DNA of 64,000 nt from Chitinophaga polysaccharea (GCF_007829335.1 NZ_VIWO01000004.1:248001-312000); one strand, 5' to 3'. Shown: positions 36,601-43,314, counted from the first letter of the stretch. Made by a program: numbers and translations. Notes: generated by a model from the letters alone, not told the origin.

Positions 36601-39227
36601 GGAAGCCTGATTATGTAGAAACTATATATGATCTGTCGACCCTGCCCATACAATATGGTTACCAGGAGTTCCTGCGCAACAGGGTGTCAAGAACTACGCA
36701 TTACAGCTATAATGCACAGGGTGGGCTGGTAACAGATGATCGCCTGTATAGTTACGACCTGCTGGGCAACGTTAAGTCTACCTGGCATAACAACCTGAAA
36801 ATACAGTATGGCAGAACAGACTATAACTATGACCTGGTGAGTGGAAAGGTAAATACCGTATTATATCATCCTGACAAAGATGATCAATTCTACTATGGTT
36901 ACGACTACGATGCAGAAAACAGGGTTATTGCCGCCAAATCGGGTATCGCCAGTGTATCGGCCGATAAATGGACTATTGCCAACCCTGTTACAGATGCCGC
37001 CTATCGTTATTACAAGCATGGACCGCTGGCACGTACGGAGCTGGGTCGTAACTCCATACAGGGCTTAGACTACGCTTATACGCTGCAAGGCTGGTTGAAA
37101 GGTATTAACGGCAACTTCCTGCTGCCAGGTACCGAAATGGGGAAAGATGGTAACACCGGTAGCCCTACTGCCAACTTCGCTAAAGACGTGGCAGGGTTTA
37201 GCCTGGATTATTTCCAGGGCGACTATAAGCCTATTGGCGTAACGGGTACTGCTAATCCTTTCGCGCTACAATGGAGCGCCCAAAGTGGCGACCTGGCCGG
37301 GCAAAACCTGTACAACGGTAACATTTCGCACTCAGTATTGTCACTGAAAGGTATCAACAGCGGCACCCCGGTAGGCTACAGCTATCGGTACGATCAGCTG
37401 AACCGCCTGAGAACTATGCGTCAGCATGCGCTCACCAATGCTGCCACTACCTGGGGCATGGCACAGAAAGTAGATGCCTATGCGGAAGATATTACGTATG
37501 ATGGCAACGGTAACATATTAACGTATAACCGCAATGGCACCGGTACTACGGTAATGGATCAACTGACCTACCAGTATCCACGCGATACCAAAGGCCAGCT
37601 TACGAGCAACCGCTTAAGGTATTTTAAAGACGGCGTAGCCGCGCAGGTATATCCTGGTATCGATGTGTTTGATCAACATCCCGCTGCCTATGTGCAAAAT
37701 GCCACTGGTAATGCAGCGGGTGACTACTACCAATATGATGAAATTGGAAACATCGTTAAAGACACGACTGGGGGGATATCTGACATCCAGTGGAATGTAT
37801 TTGGCAAAATTTCCAAAATCACCAAACCTGGCGTTGTCATTGAGTACTTTTATGATGCCTCCGGCAATCGTAGTATGAAAGTGGTAACCGCTGCCGGCGT
37901 GAGTACCTATACGATCTACGAGCGCGATGCCCAGGGCAATGTATTGGCTACCTATGAACAAAAAACAGGCGATGCAAATATTACGTGGAAAGAACAGTAT
38001 CTTTATGGAAGTAGTCGCCTGGGAAGCTGGAAGCCTAATATGAAACTGGCCGGTACCGCTACTAAAGATGCGCTGTGGACAGCTATCAATAACCGGGACT
38101 ATGAAATTATCAATCATCTCGGAAACGTATTGACAACGGTGAGTGATAATAAAGTGGCTTCCGGAGGTTTGTATGATGCGACGATTACCAGTGCCGTGGA
38201 TTATGCGCCGTTTGGCATGCAGCTCGTGGGAAGGAAAATGAATGGAAGTTCTTACAGGTATGGATTTAATGGGAAGGAGAATGATAATGAAATCAAAGGT
38301 GAAGGAAATCAGATTGACTATGGAATGCGTATATACGATCCACGCATAGGCAAGTTCCTGTCAACAGATCCTCTCTCAAAACAATACCCACATTATACGC
38401 CGTATCAATTTGCGGGAAATACACCTATTCAAGCTATAGATCTGGATGGCGCGGAGGAATATCATTTTACATATATAAAGGATAAGGATGGTAATACACA
38501 GCTCCGTTATTTAGGTAAGAATGATATTGTTGATCGGGTTCTGGTTGGGTATAGAAGTTCTCATAGTACCTACAATGATGCGCCTGTTCCTGTGTATGAA
38601 AATCGTGTAAACCAGCGTCAACTATTTACTGTACATACTACATATGATGAGCCAATAGATAGGTATGGTGGACTTGATGCCAAACAGCCCCAAGAGTGGA
38701 AGAATTTTGATGTAAGGACGTTTTATAACTCTTTGGAAGACCTTTCGAGTGGAAAGAATGGGCATAGATCTTTGGCTGATATGTTGGGTATTACTGTGGC
38801 TAAGTATAATGGCGCAATAGGGCCGGAGAATGCAGCATTGCCAGCTGGAGGATTAGGAAACATCAAGGGTGGAAGTAGATTTAGGGTAAATATTTATGGT
38901 GAAGGTGAGGCAGCTGGATTTGCTGATATAGCTGTTAATCCTAGATTTGCAAATGGTAGGGCATTGTCGTCAACATTTGCAAATGGTTCTGCTGAGCAAA
39001 TAATAATAAATAATTCACCTTTATTTGAGCAAGAATTGTCTGAAATAGGCAGGTTGTCTCGTTCAGGTACAACGATTACTTACTCTGCTGCTGATAGTCC
39101 GTTTTTCTCAAAGTTATCCAATTTTTTAAAGGACAAGGCTCAGTTGGTGTCAGAGAAATCTCAGACAATGCTGCCTGGTACGGCTGATGAATTTGTTCAG
39201 AAAACGGTTCAATATAAAATGAAGTAA
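30642..39227 (+). CDS. Giant RHS repeat protein with variable C-terminal toxin-like tip (2861 residues)
   Basis: Starts at 30642 or 30654. A signal peptide ends 'VVKAQ'. A beta-rich N-terminus is followed by cysteine-rich stretches with three CSNC motifs (Cys639/642, Cys744/747, Cys1473/1476), a LamG-like sandwich near 1690-1850 ('TIEMWIKGRASGASR', 'GSWTHLALQGDFAGGPMSLY'), and YD repeats from about 1900. The RHS core box lies near 2565-2603: 'DYGMRIYDPRIGKFLSTDPL' then 'YQFAGNTPIQAIDLDG'. Everything after it (about 258 residues) is a tip of different base composition, much richer in A+T. The tip has 'RVNIYGEGEAAGFADIAVNP', 'AEQIIINNSPLF' and 'EIGRLSRSGTTITY', faintly like motifs of Rossmann methyltransferases. 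RHS proteins enclose and release such tips to act on neighbouring cells. Confidence 0.9.
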   Translation: MPLPMGCRKFNIFCIRAVVSLLLMLSISAVVKAQVESYQQQLHGRFKKGDTLIIKDEKFKNDAYNWSTINNKLVSDIITFGLYKDSVYQPEKPFKCDLDLKIEYWSQPDQEDPITIDHASLKIDFDTAAAAPFQAEQIYTFKNAYKIKLTINNITSKELGDELPPIFMLKGQVIVDRQYTSKKEEALTMSAFFSVADPGTETNSQMRGLATPMAAPAAPLSDKVNVNWNEVVPGQEYDLEWTYIDEESDNGRFITANRATITDAQLEGMFRNNATRITTSQHNYDITLLHSSKYLLLRVRYVLYVDGFREEHPWTYQVKLAGGDVARVLDISWHLPGFNWQFSASYAEEGKKKEVVSYFDGTLRNRQTVTINNSDKKVVLQENVYDEFGRVAANILPTPIDNDVFKYYPNQNLNGAKGVYTYKDVYNNTTGSCVVKPAPMDISAGASRYYSAQNPFLGKDAFTQYVPDAGGYPLSVTAYTNDNTGRVRVQGGVGETMQPNQDESLNHATKYFYGKPMQWELDRLFGPADAGNASHFLKNMTIDPNGQISISYVNSSGKPVATALSGNAPDNVLPLSSKGLASTTDTRILEPESFVFDPQEMKIKGTTTYLCAVPDHNASIKYRIEKLIKRYRENNVDICSNCYYELKINVFDDCNNKIDANTAAIKIGSTASNCNDEGIVENSFTVDLQKAGEYTVTFELALNPDVITAYTDDFIKRNTNLRVEFFYIMAQLRKTDFSGCFSDCSNCEVNLGTKAVFQQKVNQRLTDNKVEVTKNATELNAWSSGLYDALLATCKASQTNCGSGPCDELRKVMRQDVTPGGQYALFDSYGTALEEEINVLSQSFRKVFPPLPSTYTTYKDAKFMKPDGTETSPYDSLFTLKDLVDNWRDEWADKFVFYHPEYCQLQTCEALATYKKWDAKVQSMCLTAADLPKYVGKTYDPADALWLFSADPFTANTQYQSQIGDLATALNIYSSRETPFAGYGFNSKSLSKYVDYLLYCSDSLSNISTGANTGLIARWNNCTPQAQCRVIDREWALYARYYFQLKEKYYQQIADQRCGTMCKIGRPIEVFSNNCPSATDFAIVADTANCSSSEQSVRIINNGQPIRVTTRVVLGFPYYASRGTAVAVFQPGDRQQKICIYSGAPLNVVTVDTVSCAGYTSSSFPPSVIYDTVSCTPAYTLQIDTLLLSFAKTTGQSAVLSSGAPQSARFVIHLTEPFAPGSIVLFNVTIKTVGKTEVRTVTLTGPNAYAYEYFTGFYSGDPMPTVTINWRKCVSRSPLSCSPLYKNKVSRLERIDSKSYPSNGDSLAIDGKLKVTAMIADNCEANADAWIRQLGSTYPSTTLATLRQKLVAVCKNGGDVAHVNGASAATPVATAEGYRSFKDAMLGVLGATSMKMDCNPWILSSPYPYNVKAQTVEQTIDVSNTSICSRLSALQTEYASQGAGKTFWQYLSGKYGAAMTLTQAELDQLVKSCSNCRYLIASTITLPVFLDGDPQAKGCITGTEYNAAMTALSQEPWNGGLDVNHANYETIVTTYLNHRWGFALGYADYLAFSQKITAEGTTAILCNSPVYKSQDIDPFSCMLDMLDGAVVSGRRRYSEYVDSVRQDFRARYVTVCSGAKSIVNLKAMQQQYHFTLYYYDQAGNLVRTVPPEGVDVLDDQRLNSTTTTIPADFTCNYTGPVQNADLTSSLTALNTTLDSKNTSTIEMWIKGRASGASRVITATTGNKYFITTCLSSTYCYVTIHKLDPVGADVSITNTNDIAVPVSAFPTGSWTHLALQGDFAGGPMSLYVNGELMSNDTKAPFSPCEWEMTAGPSGTTITQDLADLKHLRIYNKELTSGDIYANSLEPCMNVAAGQTALTMWARFNVPANGAPGTVGGPNSNVEVRPMPIAPMHRLTTDYAYTSLNQVVSQKSPDAGTSNFWFDYKGRMVGSQNAKQAKSAKYSYTAYDQLGRIIEVGEVLPVYSVPSPGFMGDLDYSYFLTINNGKPDYVETIYDLSTLPIQYGYQEFLRNRVSRTTHYSYNAQGGLVTDDRLYSYDLLGNVKSTWHNNLKIQYGRTDYNYDLVSGKVNTVLYHPDKDDQFYYGYDYDAENRVIAAKSGIASVSADKWTIANPVTDAAYRYYKHGPLARTELGRNSIQGLDYAYTLQGWLKGINGNFLLPGTEMGKDGNTGSPTANFAKDVAGFSLDYFQGDYKPIGVTGTANPFALQWSAQSGDLAGQNLYNGNISHSVLSLKGINSGTPVGYSYRYDQLNRLRTMRQHALTNAATTWGMAQKVDAYAEDITYDGNGNILTYNRNGTGTTVMDQLTYQYPRDTKGQLTSNRLRYFKDGVAAQVYPGIDVFDQHPAAYVQNATGNAAGDYYQYDEIGNIVKDTTGGISDIQWNVFGKISKITKPGVVIEYFYDASGNRSMKVVTAAGVSTYTIYERDAQGNVLATYEQKTGDANITWKEQYLYGSSRLGSWKPNMKLAGTATKDALWTAINNRDYEIINHLGNVLTTVSDNKVASGGLYDATITSAVDYAPFGMQLVGRKMNGSSYRYGFNGKENDNEIKGEGNQIDYGMRIYDPRIGKFLSTDPLSKQYPHYTPYQFAGNTPIQAIDLDGAEEYHFTYIKDKDGNTQLRYLGKNDIVDRVLVGYRSSHSTYNDAPVPVYENRVNQRQLFTVHTTYDEPIDRYGGLDAKQPQEWKNFDVRTFYNSLEDLSSGKNGHRSLADMLGITVAKYNGAIGPENAALPAGGLGNIKGGSRFRVNIYGEGEAAGFADIAVNPRFANGRALSSTFANGSAEQIIINNSPLFEQELSEIGRLSRSGTTITYSAADSPFFSKLSNFLKDKAQLVSEKSQTMLPGTADEFVQKTVQYKMK

Positions 39228-39584
39228 ATGAGCTCAGAATTAGAATTACTACTTGCCAAGCATCCCGATGTTAGAATAAATAATTATTCAGATGACATAG
39301 TATCTATTGAAAAAGGGATAATATTTTTGTACGCTAATTGGAGCCATGCTATCGTACAATTGAGAAATTTAATACAGTCTTTAGTTGGCGCTATTAGCAT
39401 ACCTCTATATTTTTTTGATATAGATAATCCAGATTCGCTACCTTATTTTGATAGAAATGGATTGCGTTCTGATGGTTGGGGTGAAACATATTGGGTAAGA
39501 GATGGAAAGATTGTTTCGACCCAGAAAAAATATAATTCTCAGAATATTGAGGAATTAATTTTAAATAATGCGTTGTTGAAGTAG
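39228..39584 (+). CDS. Putative immunity protein for the RHS tip, thioredoxin-like
   Basis: 118 residues starting directly after the RHS stop codon (TAA then ATG). Low G+C, like the tip. The layout resembles a thioredoxin fold: 'KGIIFLYANWSHAIVQLRNL' (strand then helix, with no CxxC), 'ISIPLYFFDIDNPDS', 'GWGETYWVRDGKIVS'. Thioredoxin-like proteins with no redox cysteines are known among immunity proteins of polymorphic toxin loci. No signal peptide, so it is cytoplasmic, as expected for protection against a delivered toxin. Position and composition support the call more than sequence does. Confidence 0.65.
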   Translation: MSSELELLLAKHPDVRINNYSDDIVSIEKGIIFLYANWSHAIVQLRNLIQSLVGAISIPLYFFDIDNPDSLPYFDRNGLRSDGWGETYWVRDGKIVSTQKKYNSQNIEELILNNALLK

Positions 39585-39589
39585 AATCG

Positions 39590-39622
39590 ACAAGGATGGT
39601 CAAGCATTTTGGCCATCCTTGT
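39590..39622 (+). terminator. Terminator after the RHS-immunity pair
   Basis: ACAAGGATGG (39590-39599) pairs with CCATCCTTGT (39613-39622), extended inward by T-G and C-G, and is followed by TTATT. It starts six bases after the immunity stop codon. Confidence 0.75.
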
Positions 39623-39703
39623 TTATTAATGAGTATACGTTTGTTGAATTTTGCATCTCTGATAAAGACAGCTATCATAAGTACGATGTAGGATAGATCC
39701 TGT

Positions 39704-39874
39704 TTATTGAATAGCTTTGAATTTTACGTTATTGATCAAAGCATCGAGTGCATATTGGATACATTTTTTATCCTGATCAGGGAATTTAGAAATATCATTC
39801 AACCGTTTAAGTATAGAGGGGCCTTTTAAAAACTTCCTGCCTTCGGACTCACCCAATAAGTACCCGACAGAAGC
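39704..39874 (-). pseudogene. C-terminal remnant of an XRE-type transcriptional regulator
   Basis: On the minus strand a 56-codon frame ends at 39704 and reads 'ASVGYLLGESEGRKFLKGPS' then 'ILKRLNDISKFPDQDKKCIQ' and 'YALDALINNVKFKAIQ'. This is the typical tail of short XRE regulators after the helix-turn-helix ('VxYLLGE', 'LKRLxxI..LP..DK'). An in-frame stop (TCA at 39875-39877 on the plus strand) and a change of sequence character cut it off; the DNA-binding domain is missing. The break coincides with the start of a different remnant on the plus strand, so this looks like a recombination joint. Confidence 0.55.
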
Positions 39875-39983
39875 TCAAGACATAGGGAAAAACTTGAGGG
39901 TAAAAGATGCGGGTGTGACAACAATAGCTGAAAATAATGGAGCTGCTGTTTTGACAAGGGGTGAAAACTATTTACCTTTTTAA
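39867..39983 (+). pseudogene. Orphan C-terminal fragment, possible displaced RHS toxin tip
   Basis: An open plus-strand frame without a start codon ends at 39983. Its last 38 residues read 'TEAQDIGKNLRVKDAGVTTI' then 'AENNGAAVLTRGENYLPF'. The frame continues upstream to 39777, but that part is antisense to the XRE remnant, so only the part from about 39867 is likely to be real. It lies 34 bases before a small AT-rich gene (40018-40353), the same toxin-end then immunity order seen at the RHS gene. The family is not recognised. Confidence 0.4.
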
Positions 39984-40017
39984 AGGCATCGAATAGAAAT
40001 GTAAGAACTTATTAACT

Positions 40018-40353
40018 ATGGGTATATATAATATTTTGAAGTTGAAGAGTTGCTCTTGTCCTAATTGTCAGCATATCCAAAGCTGGGCTATTCAATTTAA
40101 ATATGGTGATTGTTGGCGGCATGAATATAATTTATTTGACGAATTAGTATGGGATAGGAATGACGTTGGTGTTCGAGCAGCTTCGATCGTCTTAGTAGAA
40201 GGAATAAGTGAAGATACTTGTCAGAATTGTTTGAAGGGAGATTTTTATGCACGTATTTTTATTGATGATAATAAAATAGTTACAGCCTCCCTAGTGATAA
40301 AGAATATTTTATTTCCAATAGATAGCGATGGAGATTATTTGATAATTAACTAA
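40018..40353 (+). CDS. Orphan putative immunity protein with two CxxC motifs
   Basis: 111 residues, no signal peptide, low G+C. 'SCSCPNCQHIQSW' near residues 12-24 and 'DTCQNCLKGDF' near 69-79 give two CxxC pairs that could bind one zinc ion. The rest is strand-rich ('FKYGDCWRHEYNLFDELVWD', 'ASLVIKNILFPIDSDGDYLI'). I do not recognise the family, though small cytoplasmic proteins of this style occur as immunity proteins behind RHS and other polymorphic toxins. Its place between two toxin-tip remnants supports that guess. A strong hairpin follows 15 bases after the stop codon. Confidence 0.55.
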   Translation: MGIYNILKLKSCSCPNCQHIQSWAIQFKYGDCWRHEYNLFDELVWDRNDVGVRAASIVLVEGISEDTCQNCLKGDFYARIFIDDNKIVTASLVIKNILFPIDSDGDYLIIN

Positions 40354-40368
40354 TGGAGATGGTACATA

Positions 40369-40422
40369 GCCTCAGCATTAATAAAACCCGGTCAGTTGAC
40401 CGGGTTTTATTAATGCTGAGGC
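40369..40422. terminator. Very long perfect hairpin, bidirectional terminator
   Basis: Two 26-base arms, 40369-40394 and 40397-40422, are exact complements around a 2-base centre. The inner part is AATAAAACCCGGTCA/TGACCGGGTTTTATT, so there are T-rich stretches on both strands. It follows the orphan immunity gene. Confidence 0.75.
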
Positions 40423-40469
40423 CCTCCGATTTATCGGGCCAGTGCGAAGTATAGAAATCGGGGTTATGA

Positions 40470-40649
40470 CCATTTGTTCATTCTTATTTTAATGCTAATA
40501 CAGGGCGATTGAAACCTAAACCACTGTCACAGTATGTAAAATCACCCGATAATATTAATGATAACTTATGGGGACAACTTCAGAAAACAGTATCGCAAAA
40601 AGTAGAAATATCGCAGGAACCTACCGTAAAGCCATATGTATTGCAATAA
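40470..40649 (+). pseudogene. Second orphan C-terminal fragment, possible toxin-tip remnant
   Basis: A 59-codon open frame with no start codon, ending at 40649. It reads 'HSYFNANTGRLKPKPLSQYV', then 'KSPDNINDNLWGQLQKTVSQ' and 'KVEISQEPTVKPYVLQ'. The composition looks like real protein and differs from the host genes. Just upstream another frame gives 'IYRASAKYRNRGYDH', which could be the preceding part shifted by one base. The last 82 bases overlap the start of the next gene, an arrangement seen in toxin-immunity pairs. No family recognised. Confidence 0.35.
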
Positions 40650-41107
40650 CGATATGCATTTTTTATAGTAATGTTTGGGCTCAGTCATTTACAAAAGAAG
40701 TTAAAATGATTCAAGAGAAATGCAAATCCTTGATTACAAAGTGTAAATGTGAAATCAGTAAATTTTCGGGAGATAGAAATATTTATTTAAAACAGATTCG
40801 AGGAGATTATAGGACGACGAAAAGCGCAGCAGATATGCGATGCTTCTCTCTGGATTTATGGGTTTATGGGAAGAAACTTTCTCTTGATTCAATATATTAT
40901 GCTAATATTGAAAATGATGATTTGCTATATATAGGTGATTTTTTTGAGGGTTCATATACACTCTCGGGAGATCAGATACAATTAAAACTTACGTTTATAA
41001 ACAGTGCTTTAAATACGTCTGCGCCATCAGATCATACTTTTCTAATTGATTTTGATAGATCCAAGAAGAAGTTTATTCAGACGAAACTAAAATTTGCAGA
41101 TGAGTAG
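40568..41107 (+). CDS. Exported protein of unknown function, possible orphan immunity protein
   Basis: 179 residues, AT-rich. A late signal sequence ('YRKAICIAITICIFYSNVWA' around residues 19-38, with cleavage probably before Gln-Ser) is preceded by a long polar N-region; no other start codon exists in frame, so the ATG at 40568 is kept. The mature part has 'IQEKCKSLITKCKCEISKFS' and several beta-strands ending 'HTFLIDFDRSKKKFIQTKLK'. Its position behind an orphan tip fragment suggests a periplasmic immunity protein, but this is not shown by sequence similarity. Confidence 0.5.
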   Translation: MGTTSENSIAKSRNIAGTYRKAICIAITICIFYSNVWAQSFTKEVKMIQEKCKSLITKCKCEISKFSGDRNIYLKQIRGDYRTTKSAADMRCFSLDLWVYGKKLSLDSIYYANIENDDLLYIGDFFEGSYTLSGDQIQLKLTFINSALNTSAPSDHTFLIDFDRSKKKFIQTKLKFADE

Positions 41108-41244
41108 CGCATAGTGTCTTCCAATGAGATTATAAAGATAACTTGCCGATTGCTCGTAACGTCTGATATTGATGCTAGATAATTTTTTTGCTGTTAAAGA
41201 ATTAACTAATAATTGTAAAGGCAGGTTAACGGACATACAGGTAG

Positions 41245-41418
41245 CCGTTCTCCAGGCGGGAAAAAGGCACCGGTATTGTTCTGAATGTCGACCGGAAAAG
41301 ATATCTGAGCACGAGCTGGGATGAACTGTACCGGTTATTTGATAACATTTCAGTAGCAAAGGAGTATATCATTACGGTGCAGCAATTTGATACAGATATT
41401 GACTTAACCATTGGATGA
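41245..41418 (+). pseudogene. Possible coding remnant in the 41108-41472 gap
   Basis: The 365-base gap holds no complete gene. One 57-codon open frame without a start codon reads '...GTGIVLNVDRKRYLSTSW', then 'DELYRLFDNISVAKEYIITV' and 'QQFDTDIDLTIG'. Its base composition is nearer to the host than to the AT-rich genes before it. It could be the end of a deleted gene. No family recognised. Confidence 0.25.
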
Positions 41419-41472
41419 TTATTATATTTGTTAACCTGTCATTTTAACCCGGAAAAAATTCAAAGAACCTCT

Positions 41473-42447
41473 ATGAAACTTATTACTACTACAGGGATTT
41501 TCCTCCTGTTTTTCCTGAATATTCTTGCGCAGGAAAGCTTACAAACTGTCACACAACGGGGGGATAGCACTACCGTTCGTACACGTCTTCAAAAAGGTGC
41601 ATTAATAACAAATAGCAACCTGGTGGTGGATGGCGGAACGATGAATTATAATGATCCGCTTGTTGTAAAAGGCAACCTGGATGGAGCTGCGCTCATTCGG
41701 TCAAATGGAGCCGACCGCTGGGATGTAAGCAGGGATGTTTATGAAGCAGACAACTATGCCGGCACTTCTTCTTCTCTGTTGTTTAACTATGGTAATTCCG
41801 GTATTCCTTACTTTCGCCGGGATGGACATGATTTTACTATTATGAAGATATGGTCGCCGAGAGCCAATAAGAATGCCTATGAAGCTACGCTCGCCCTGGT
41901 GAACGGCGACAATGAAGAGGAGATAATGGATATCTATAACATGAGCTATCCACAGAATCACTCCTTTGGGATCAGGTTGCAGAAAAGATATAGCGCGCAG
42001 TATAAGCCGTTCTTTTTCGAATACAGTGATGGCACGGTTACTTATCCGGTAATGAAGCTGGCTCCAGATTCCTCCGCTGCCTTTTATGGCAATGTGGGTA
42101 TTGGAACAACAGATACCAAGGGATATAAACTGGCCGTGGCGGGAGCAATTGTATCCGAAGCTGTCAAGGTGAAGCAGAAGAACAATTGGCCCGATTTTGT
42201 TTTTAAGCCTGCTTACCATCTTGCTTCACTTCAGGAGGTGGAGAACTACATAAAGACATATGAGCATTTGCCTGATATGCCGGCTGCCAAAGATGTGGAA
42301 AGTAATGGATTGGATTTGGGAGAAATGAATAGAAAATTGTTACAGAAAGTAGAAGAGCTAACGTTGTACCTGATTGAGCAGAACAAAATAATACAAGAAC
42401 AGGATAAAAGGATCAGGGAGCTCGCTGCAGAGATAAAGAGAAAATAA
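41473..42447 (+). CDS. Secreted tail-fibre-like protein with C-terminal coiled coil
   Basis: 324 residues from the ATG at 41473; the frame also offers an upstream TTG, but the signal peptide ('MKLITTTGIFLLFFLNILAQ') starts here. A beta-rich body ends in 'FYGNVGIGTTDTKGYKLAVA', the 'GIGTT' box common in phage-tail-like and S74-type surface proteins of Bacteroidota. It is followed by 'LASLQEVENYIKTYEHLPDM' and a heptad-rich coiled coil (about 275-324, 'LLQKVEELTLYLIEQNKIIQ'). The self-cleaving S74 residues are not evident. It is probably a trimeric surface fibre. Function unknown. Confidence 0.75.
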   Translation: MKLITTTGIFLLFFLNILAQESLQTVTQRGDSTTVRTRLQKGALITNSNLVVDGGTMNYNDPLVVKGNLDGAALIRSNGADRWDVSRDVYEADNYAGTSSSLLFNYGNSGIPYFRRDGHDFTIMKIWSPRANKNAYEATLALVNGDNEEEIMDIYNMSYPQNHSFGIRLQKRYSAQYKPFFFEYSDGTVTYPVMKLAPDSSAAFYGNVGIGTTDTKGYKLAVAGAIVSEAVKVKQKNNWPDFVFKPAYHLASLQEVENYIKTYEHLPDMPAAKDVESNGLDLGEMNRKLLQKVEELTLYLIEQNKIIQEQDKRIRELAAEIKRK

Positions 42448-42665
42448 ATCCGGATTGGATGGTTCGAACAAAGCCGCAATAGCCGTAATAAAAAGTAATC
42501 AACGCCCGGTTTAAAGCATGTCAAAGCCGTGTATAGTGTATGCCAGGTGCAATCACAACTAACTCCCTCATTCCCTCAACTCAACCCCCTTTTTCGCTGG
42601 TTCATGCCAATTTTCATGGCCATTCCCCGCCATCCTTCCAATTTTGCGAACTAATACCCATTCGC

Positions 42666-43277
42666 ATGAAGTTCAAAAAAGTGCACAACAAAGGACAGGC
42701 ACAGATTTTTGCCAACCGCTACCTGGAGTTATTAACGAAAACCCATCCCATCGTTATTTTTGGTATGTACCTACCTGTGATCGGGTATATGCTCTACTAT
42801 GGCTATACCAGCTTACAGTACTCCCTCTTGCGCATTGCGCTAATTTACTCAATGGCCGTTTTAGCCTGGTCGCTTTTCGAATACGTAGCTCACCGCTTCA
42901 TTTTTCACTGGGTGAGCGAAAATCCCATGGCCAGGAAGATTACCTATACGCTGCATGGCAACCACCATGAATACCCGCGCGATAGGCAGCGTTTGTTTAT
43001 GCCGCCGGTGCCCAGCGTCATTATCTCATCTTTCCTTTTAGCGGTCTTTTACCTGTTGATGGGTAGTAATGCTTTCGTGTTTTTTCCCGGATTTATATCG
43101 GGCTACCTGGCGTATGGCAGTATACATTACGCTATCCACGCCTGGGCACCGCCGTTTAAATGGCTGAAGCCCCTGTGGCGCAATCATCACCTGCATCATT
43201 ATAAAGACGATGCCCTGGGCTTTGGCGTAAGCTCTACGCTGTGGGATCGTGTGTTCGGGACGATGTTTCATTCATAA
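42666..43277 (+). CDS. Fatty acid hydroxylase / sterol desaturase family membrane protein
   Basis: 203 residues from the ATG at 42666 (the frame extends to 42540, but that part is low-quality sequence). Four hydrophobic segments surround the histidine clusters of the di-iron family: 'HRFIFHW', 'HGNHHEYPRDRQR', 'HYAIHAW' and 'HHLHHYKDDALGFGVSS'. The protein should hydroxylate an acyl chain at the membrane, for example the 2-OH fatty acids of sphingolipids or ornithine lipids common in Bacteroidota. 37 bases separate it from the next gene. Confidence 0.92.
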   Translation: MKFKKVHNKGQAQIFANRYLELLTKTHPIVIFGMYLPVIGYMLYYGYTSLQYSLLRIALIYSMAVLAWSLFEYVAHRFIFHWVSENPMARKITYTLHGNHHEYPRDRQRLFMPPVPSVIISSFLLAVFYLLMGSNAFVFFPGFISGYLAYGSIHYAIHAWAPPFKWLKPLWRNHHLHHYKDDALGFGVSSTLWDRVFGTMFHS

Positions 43278-43314
43278 TGCATGCACCAAAAATATTTTCT
43301 ATCTTACCAGCTGT

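Noticed and set aside
39592..39693. Short open frame reading 'KDGQAFWPSLFINEYTFVEF'
   Set aside because: Most of its first part is the terminator hairpin read as protein; it has no start codon and no partner.
39777..39866. Upstream part of the open frame that ends at 39983
   Set aside because: It is antisense to a convincing XRE-regulator tail, so it is probably not part of the tip remnant.
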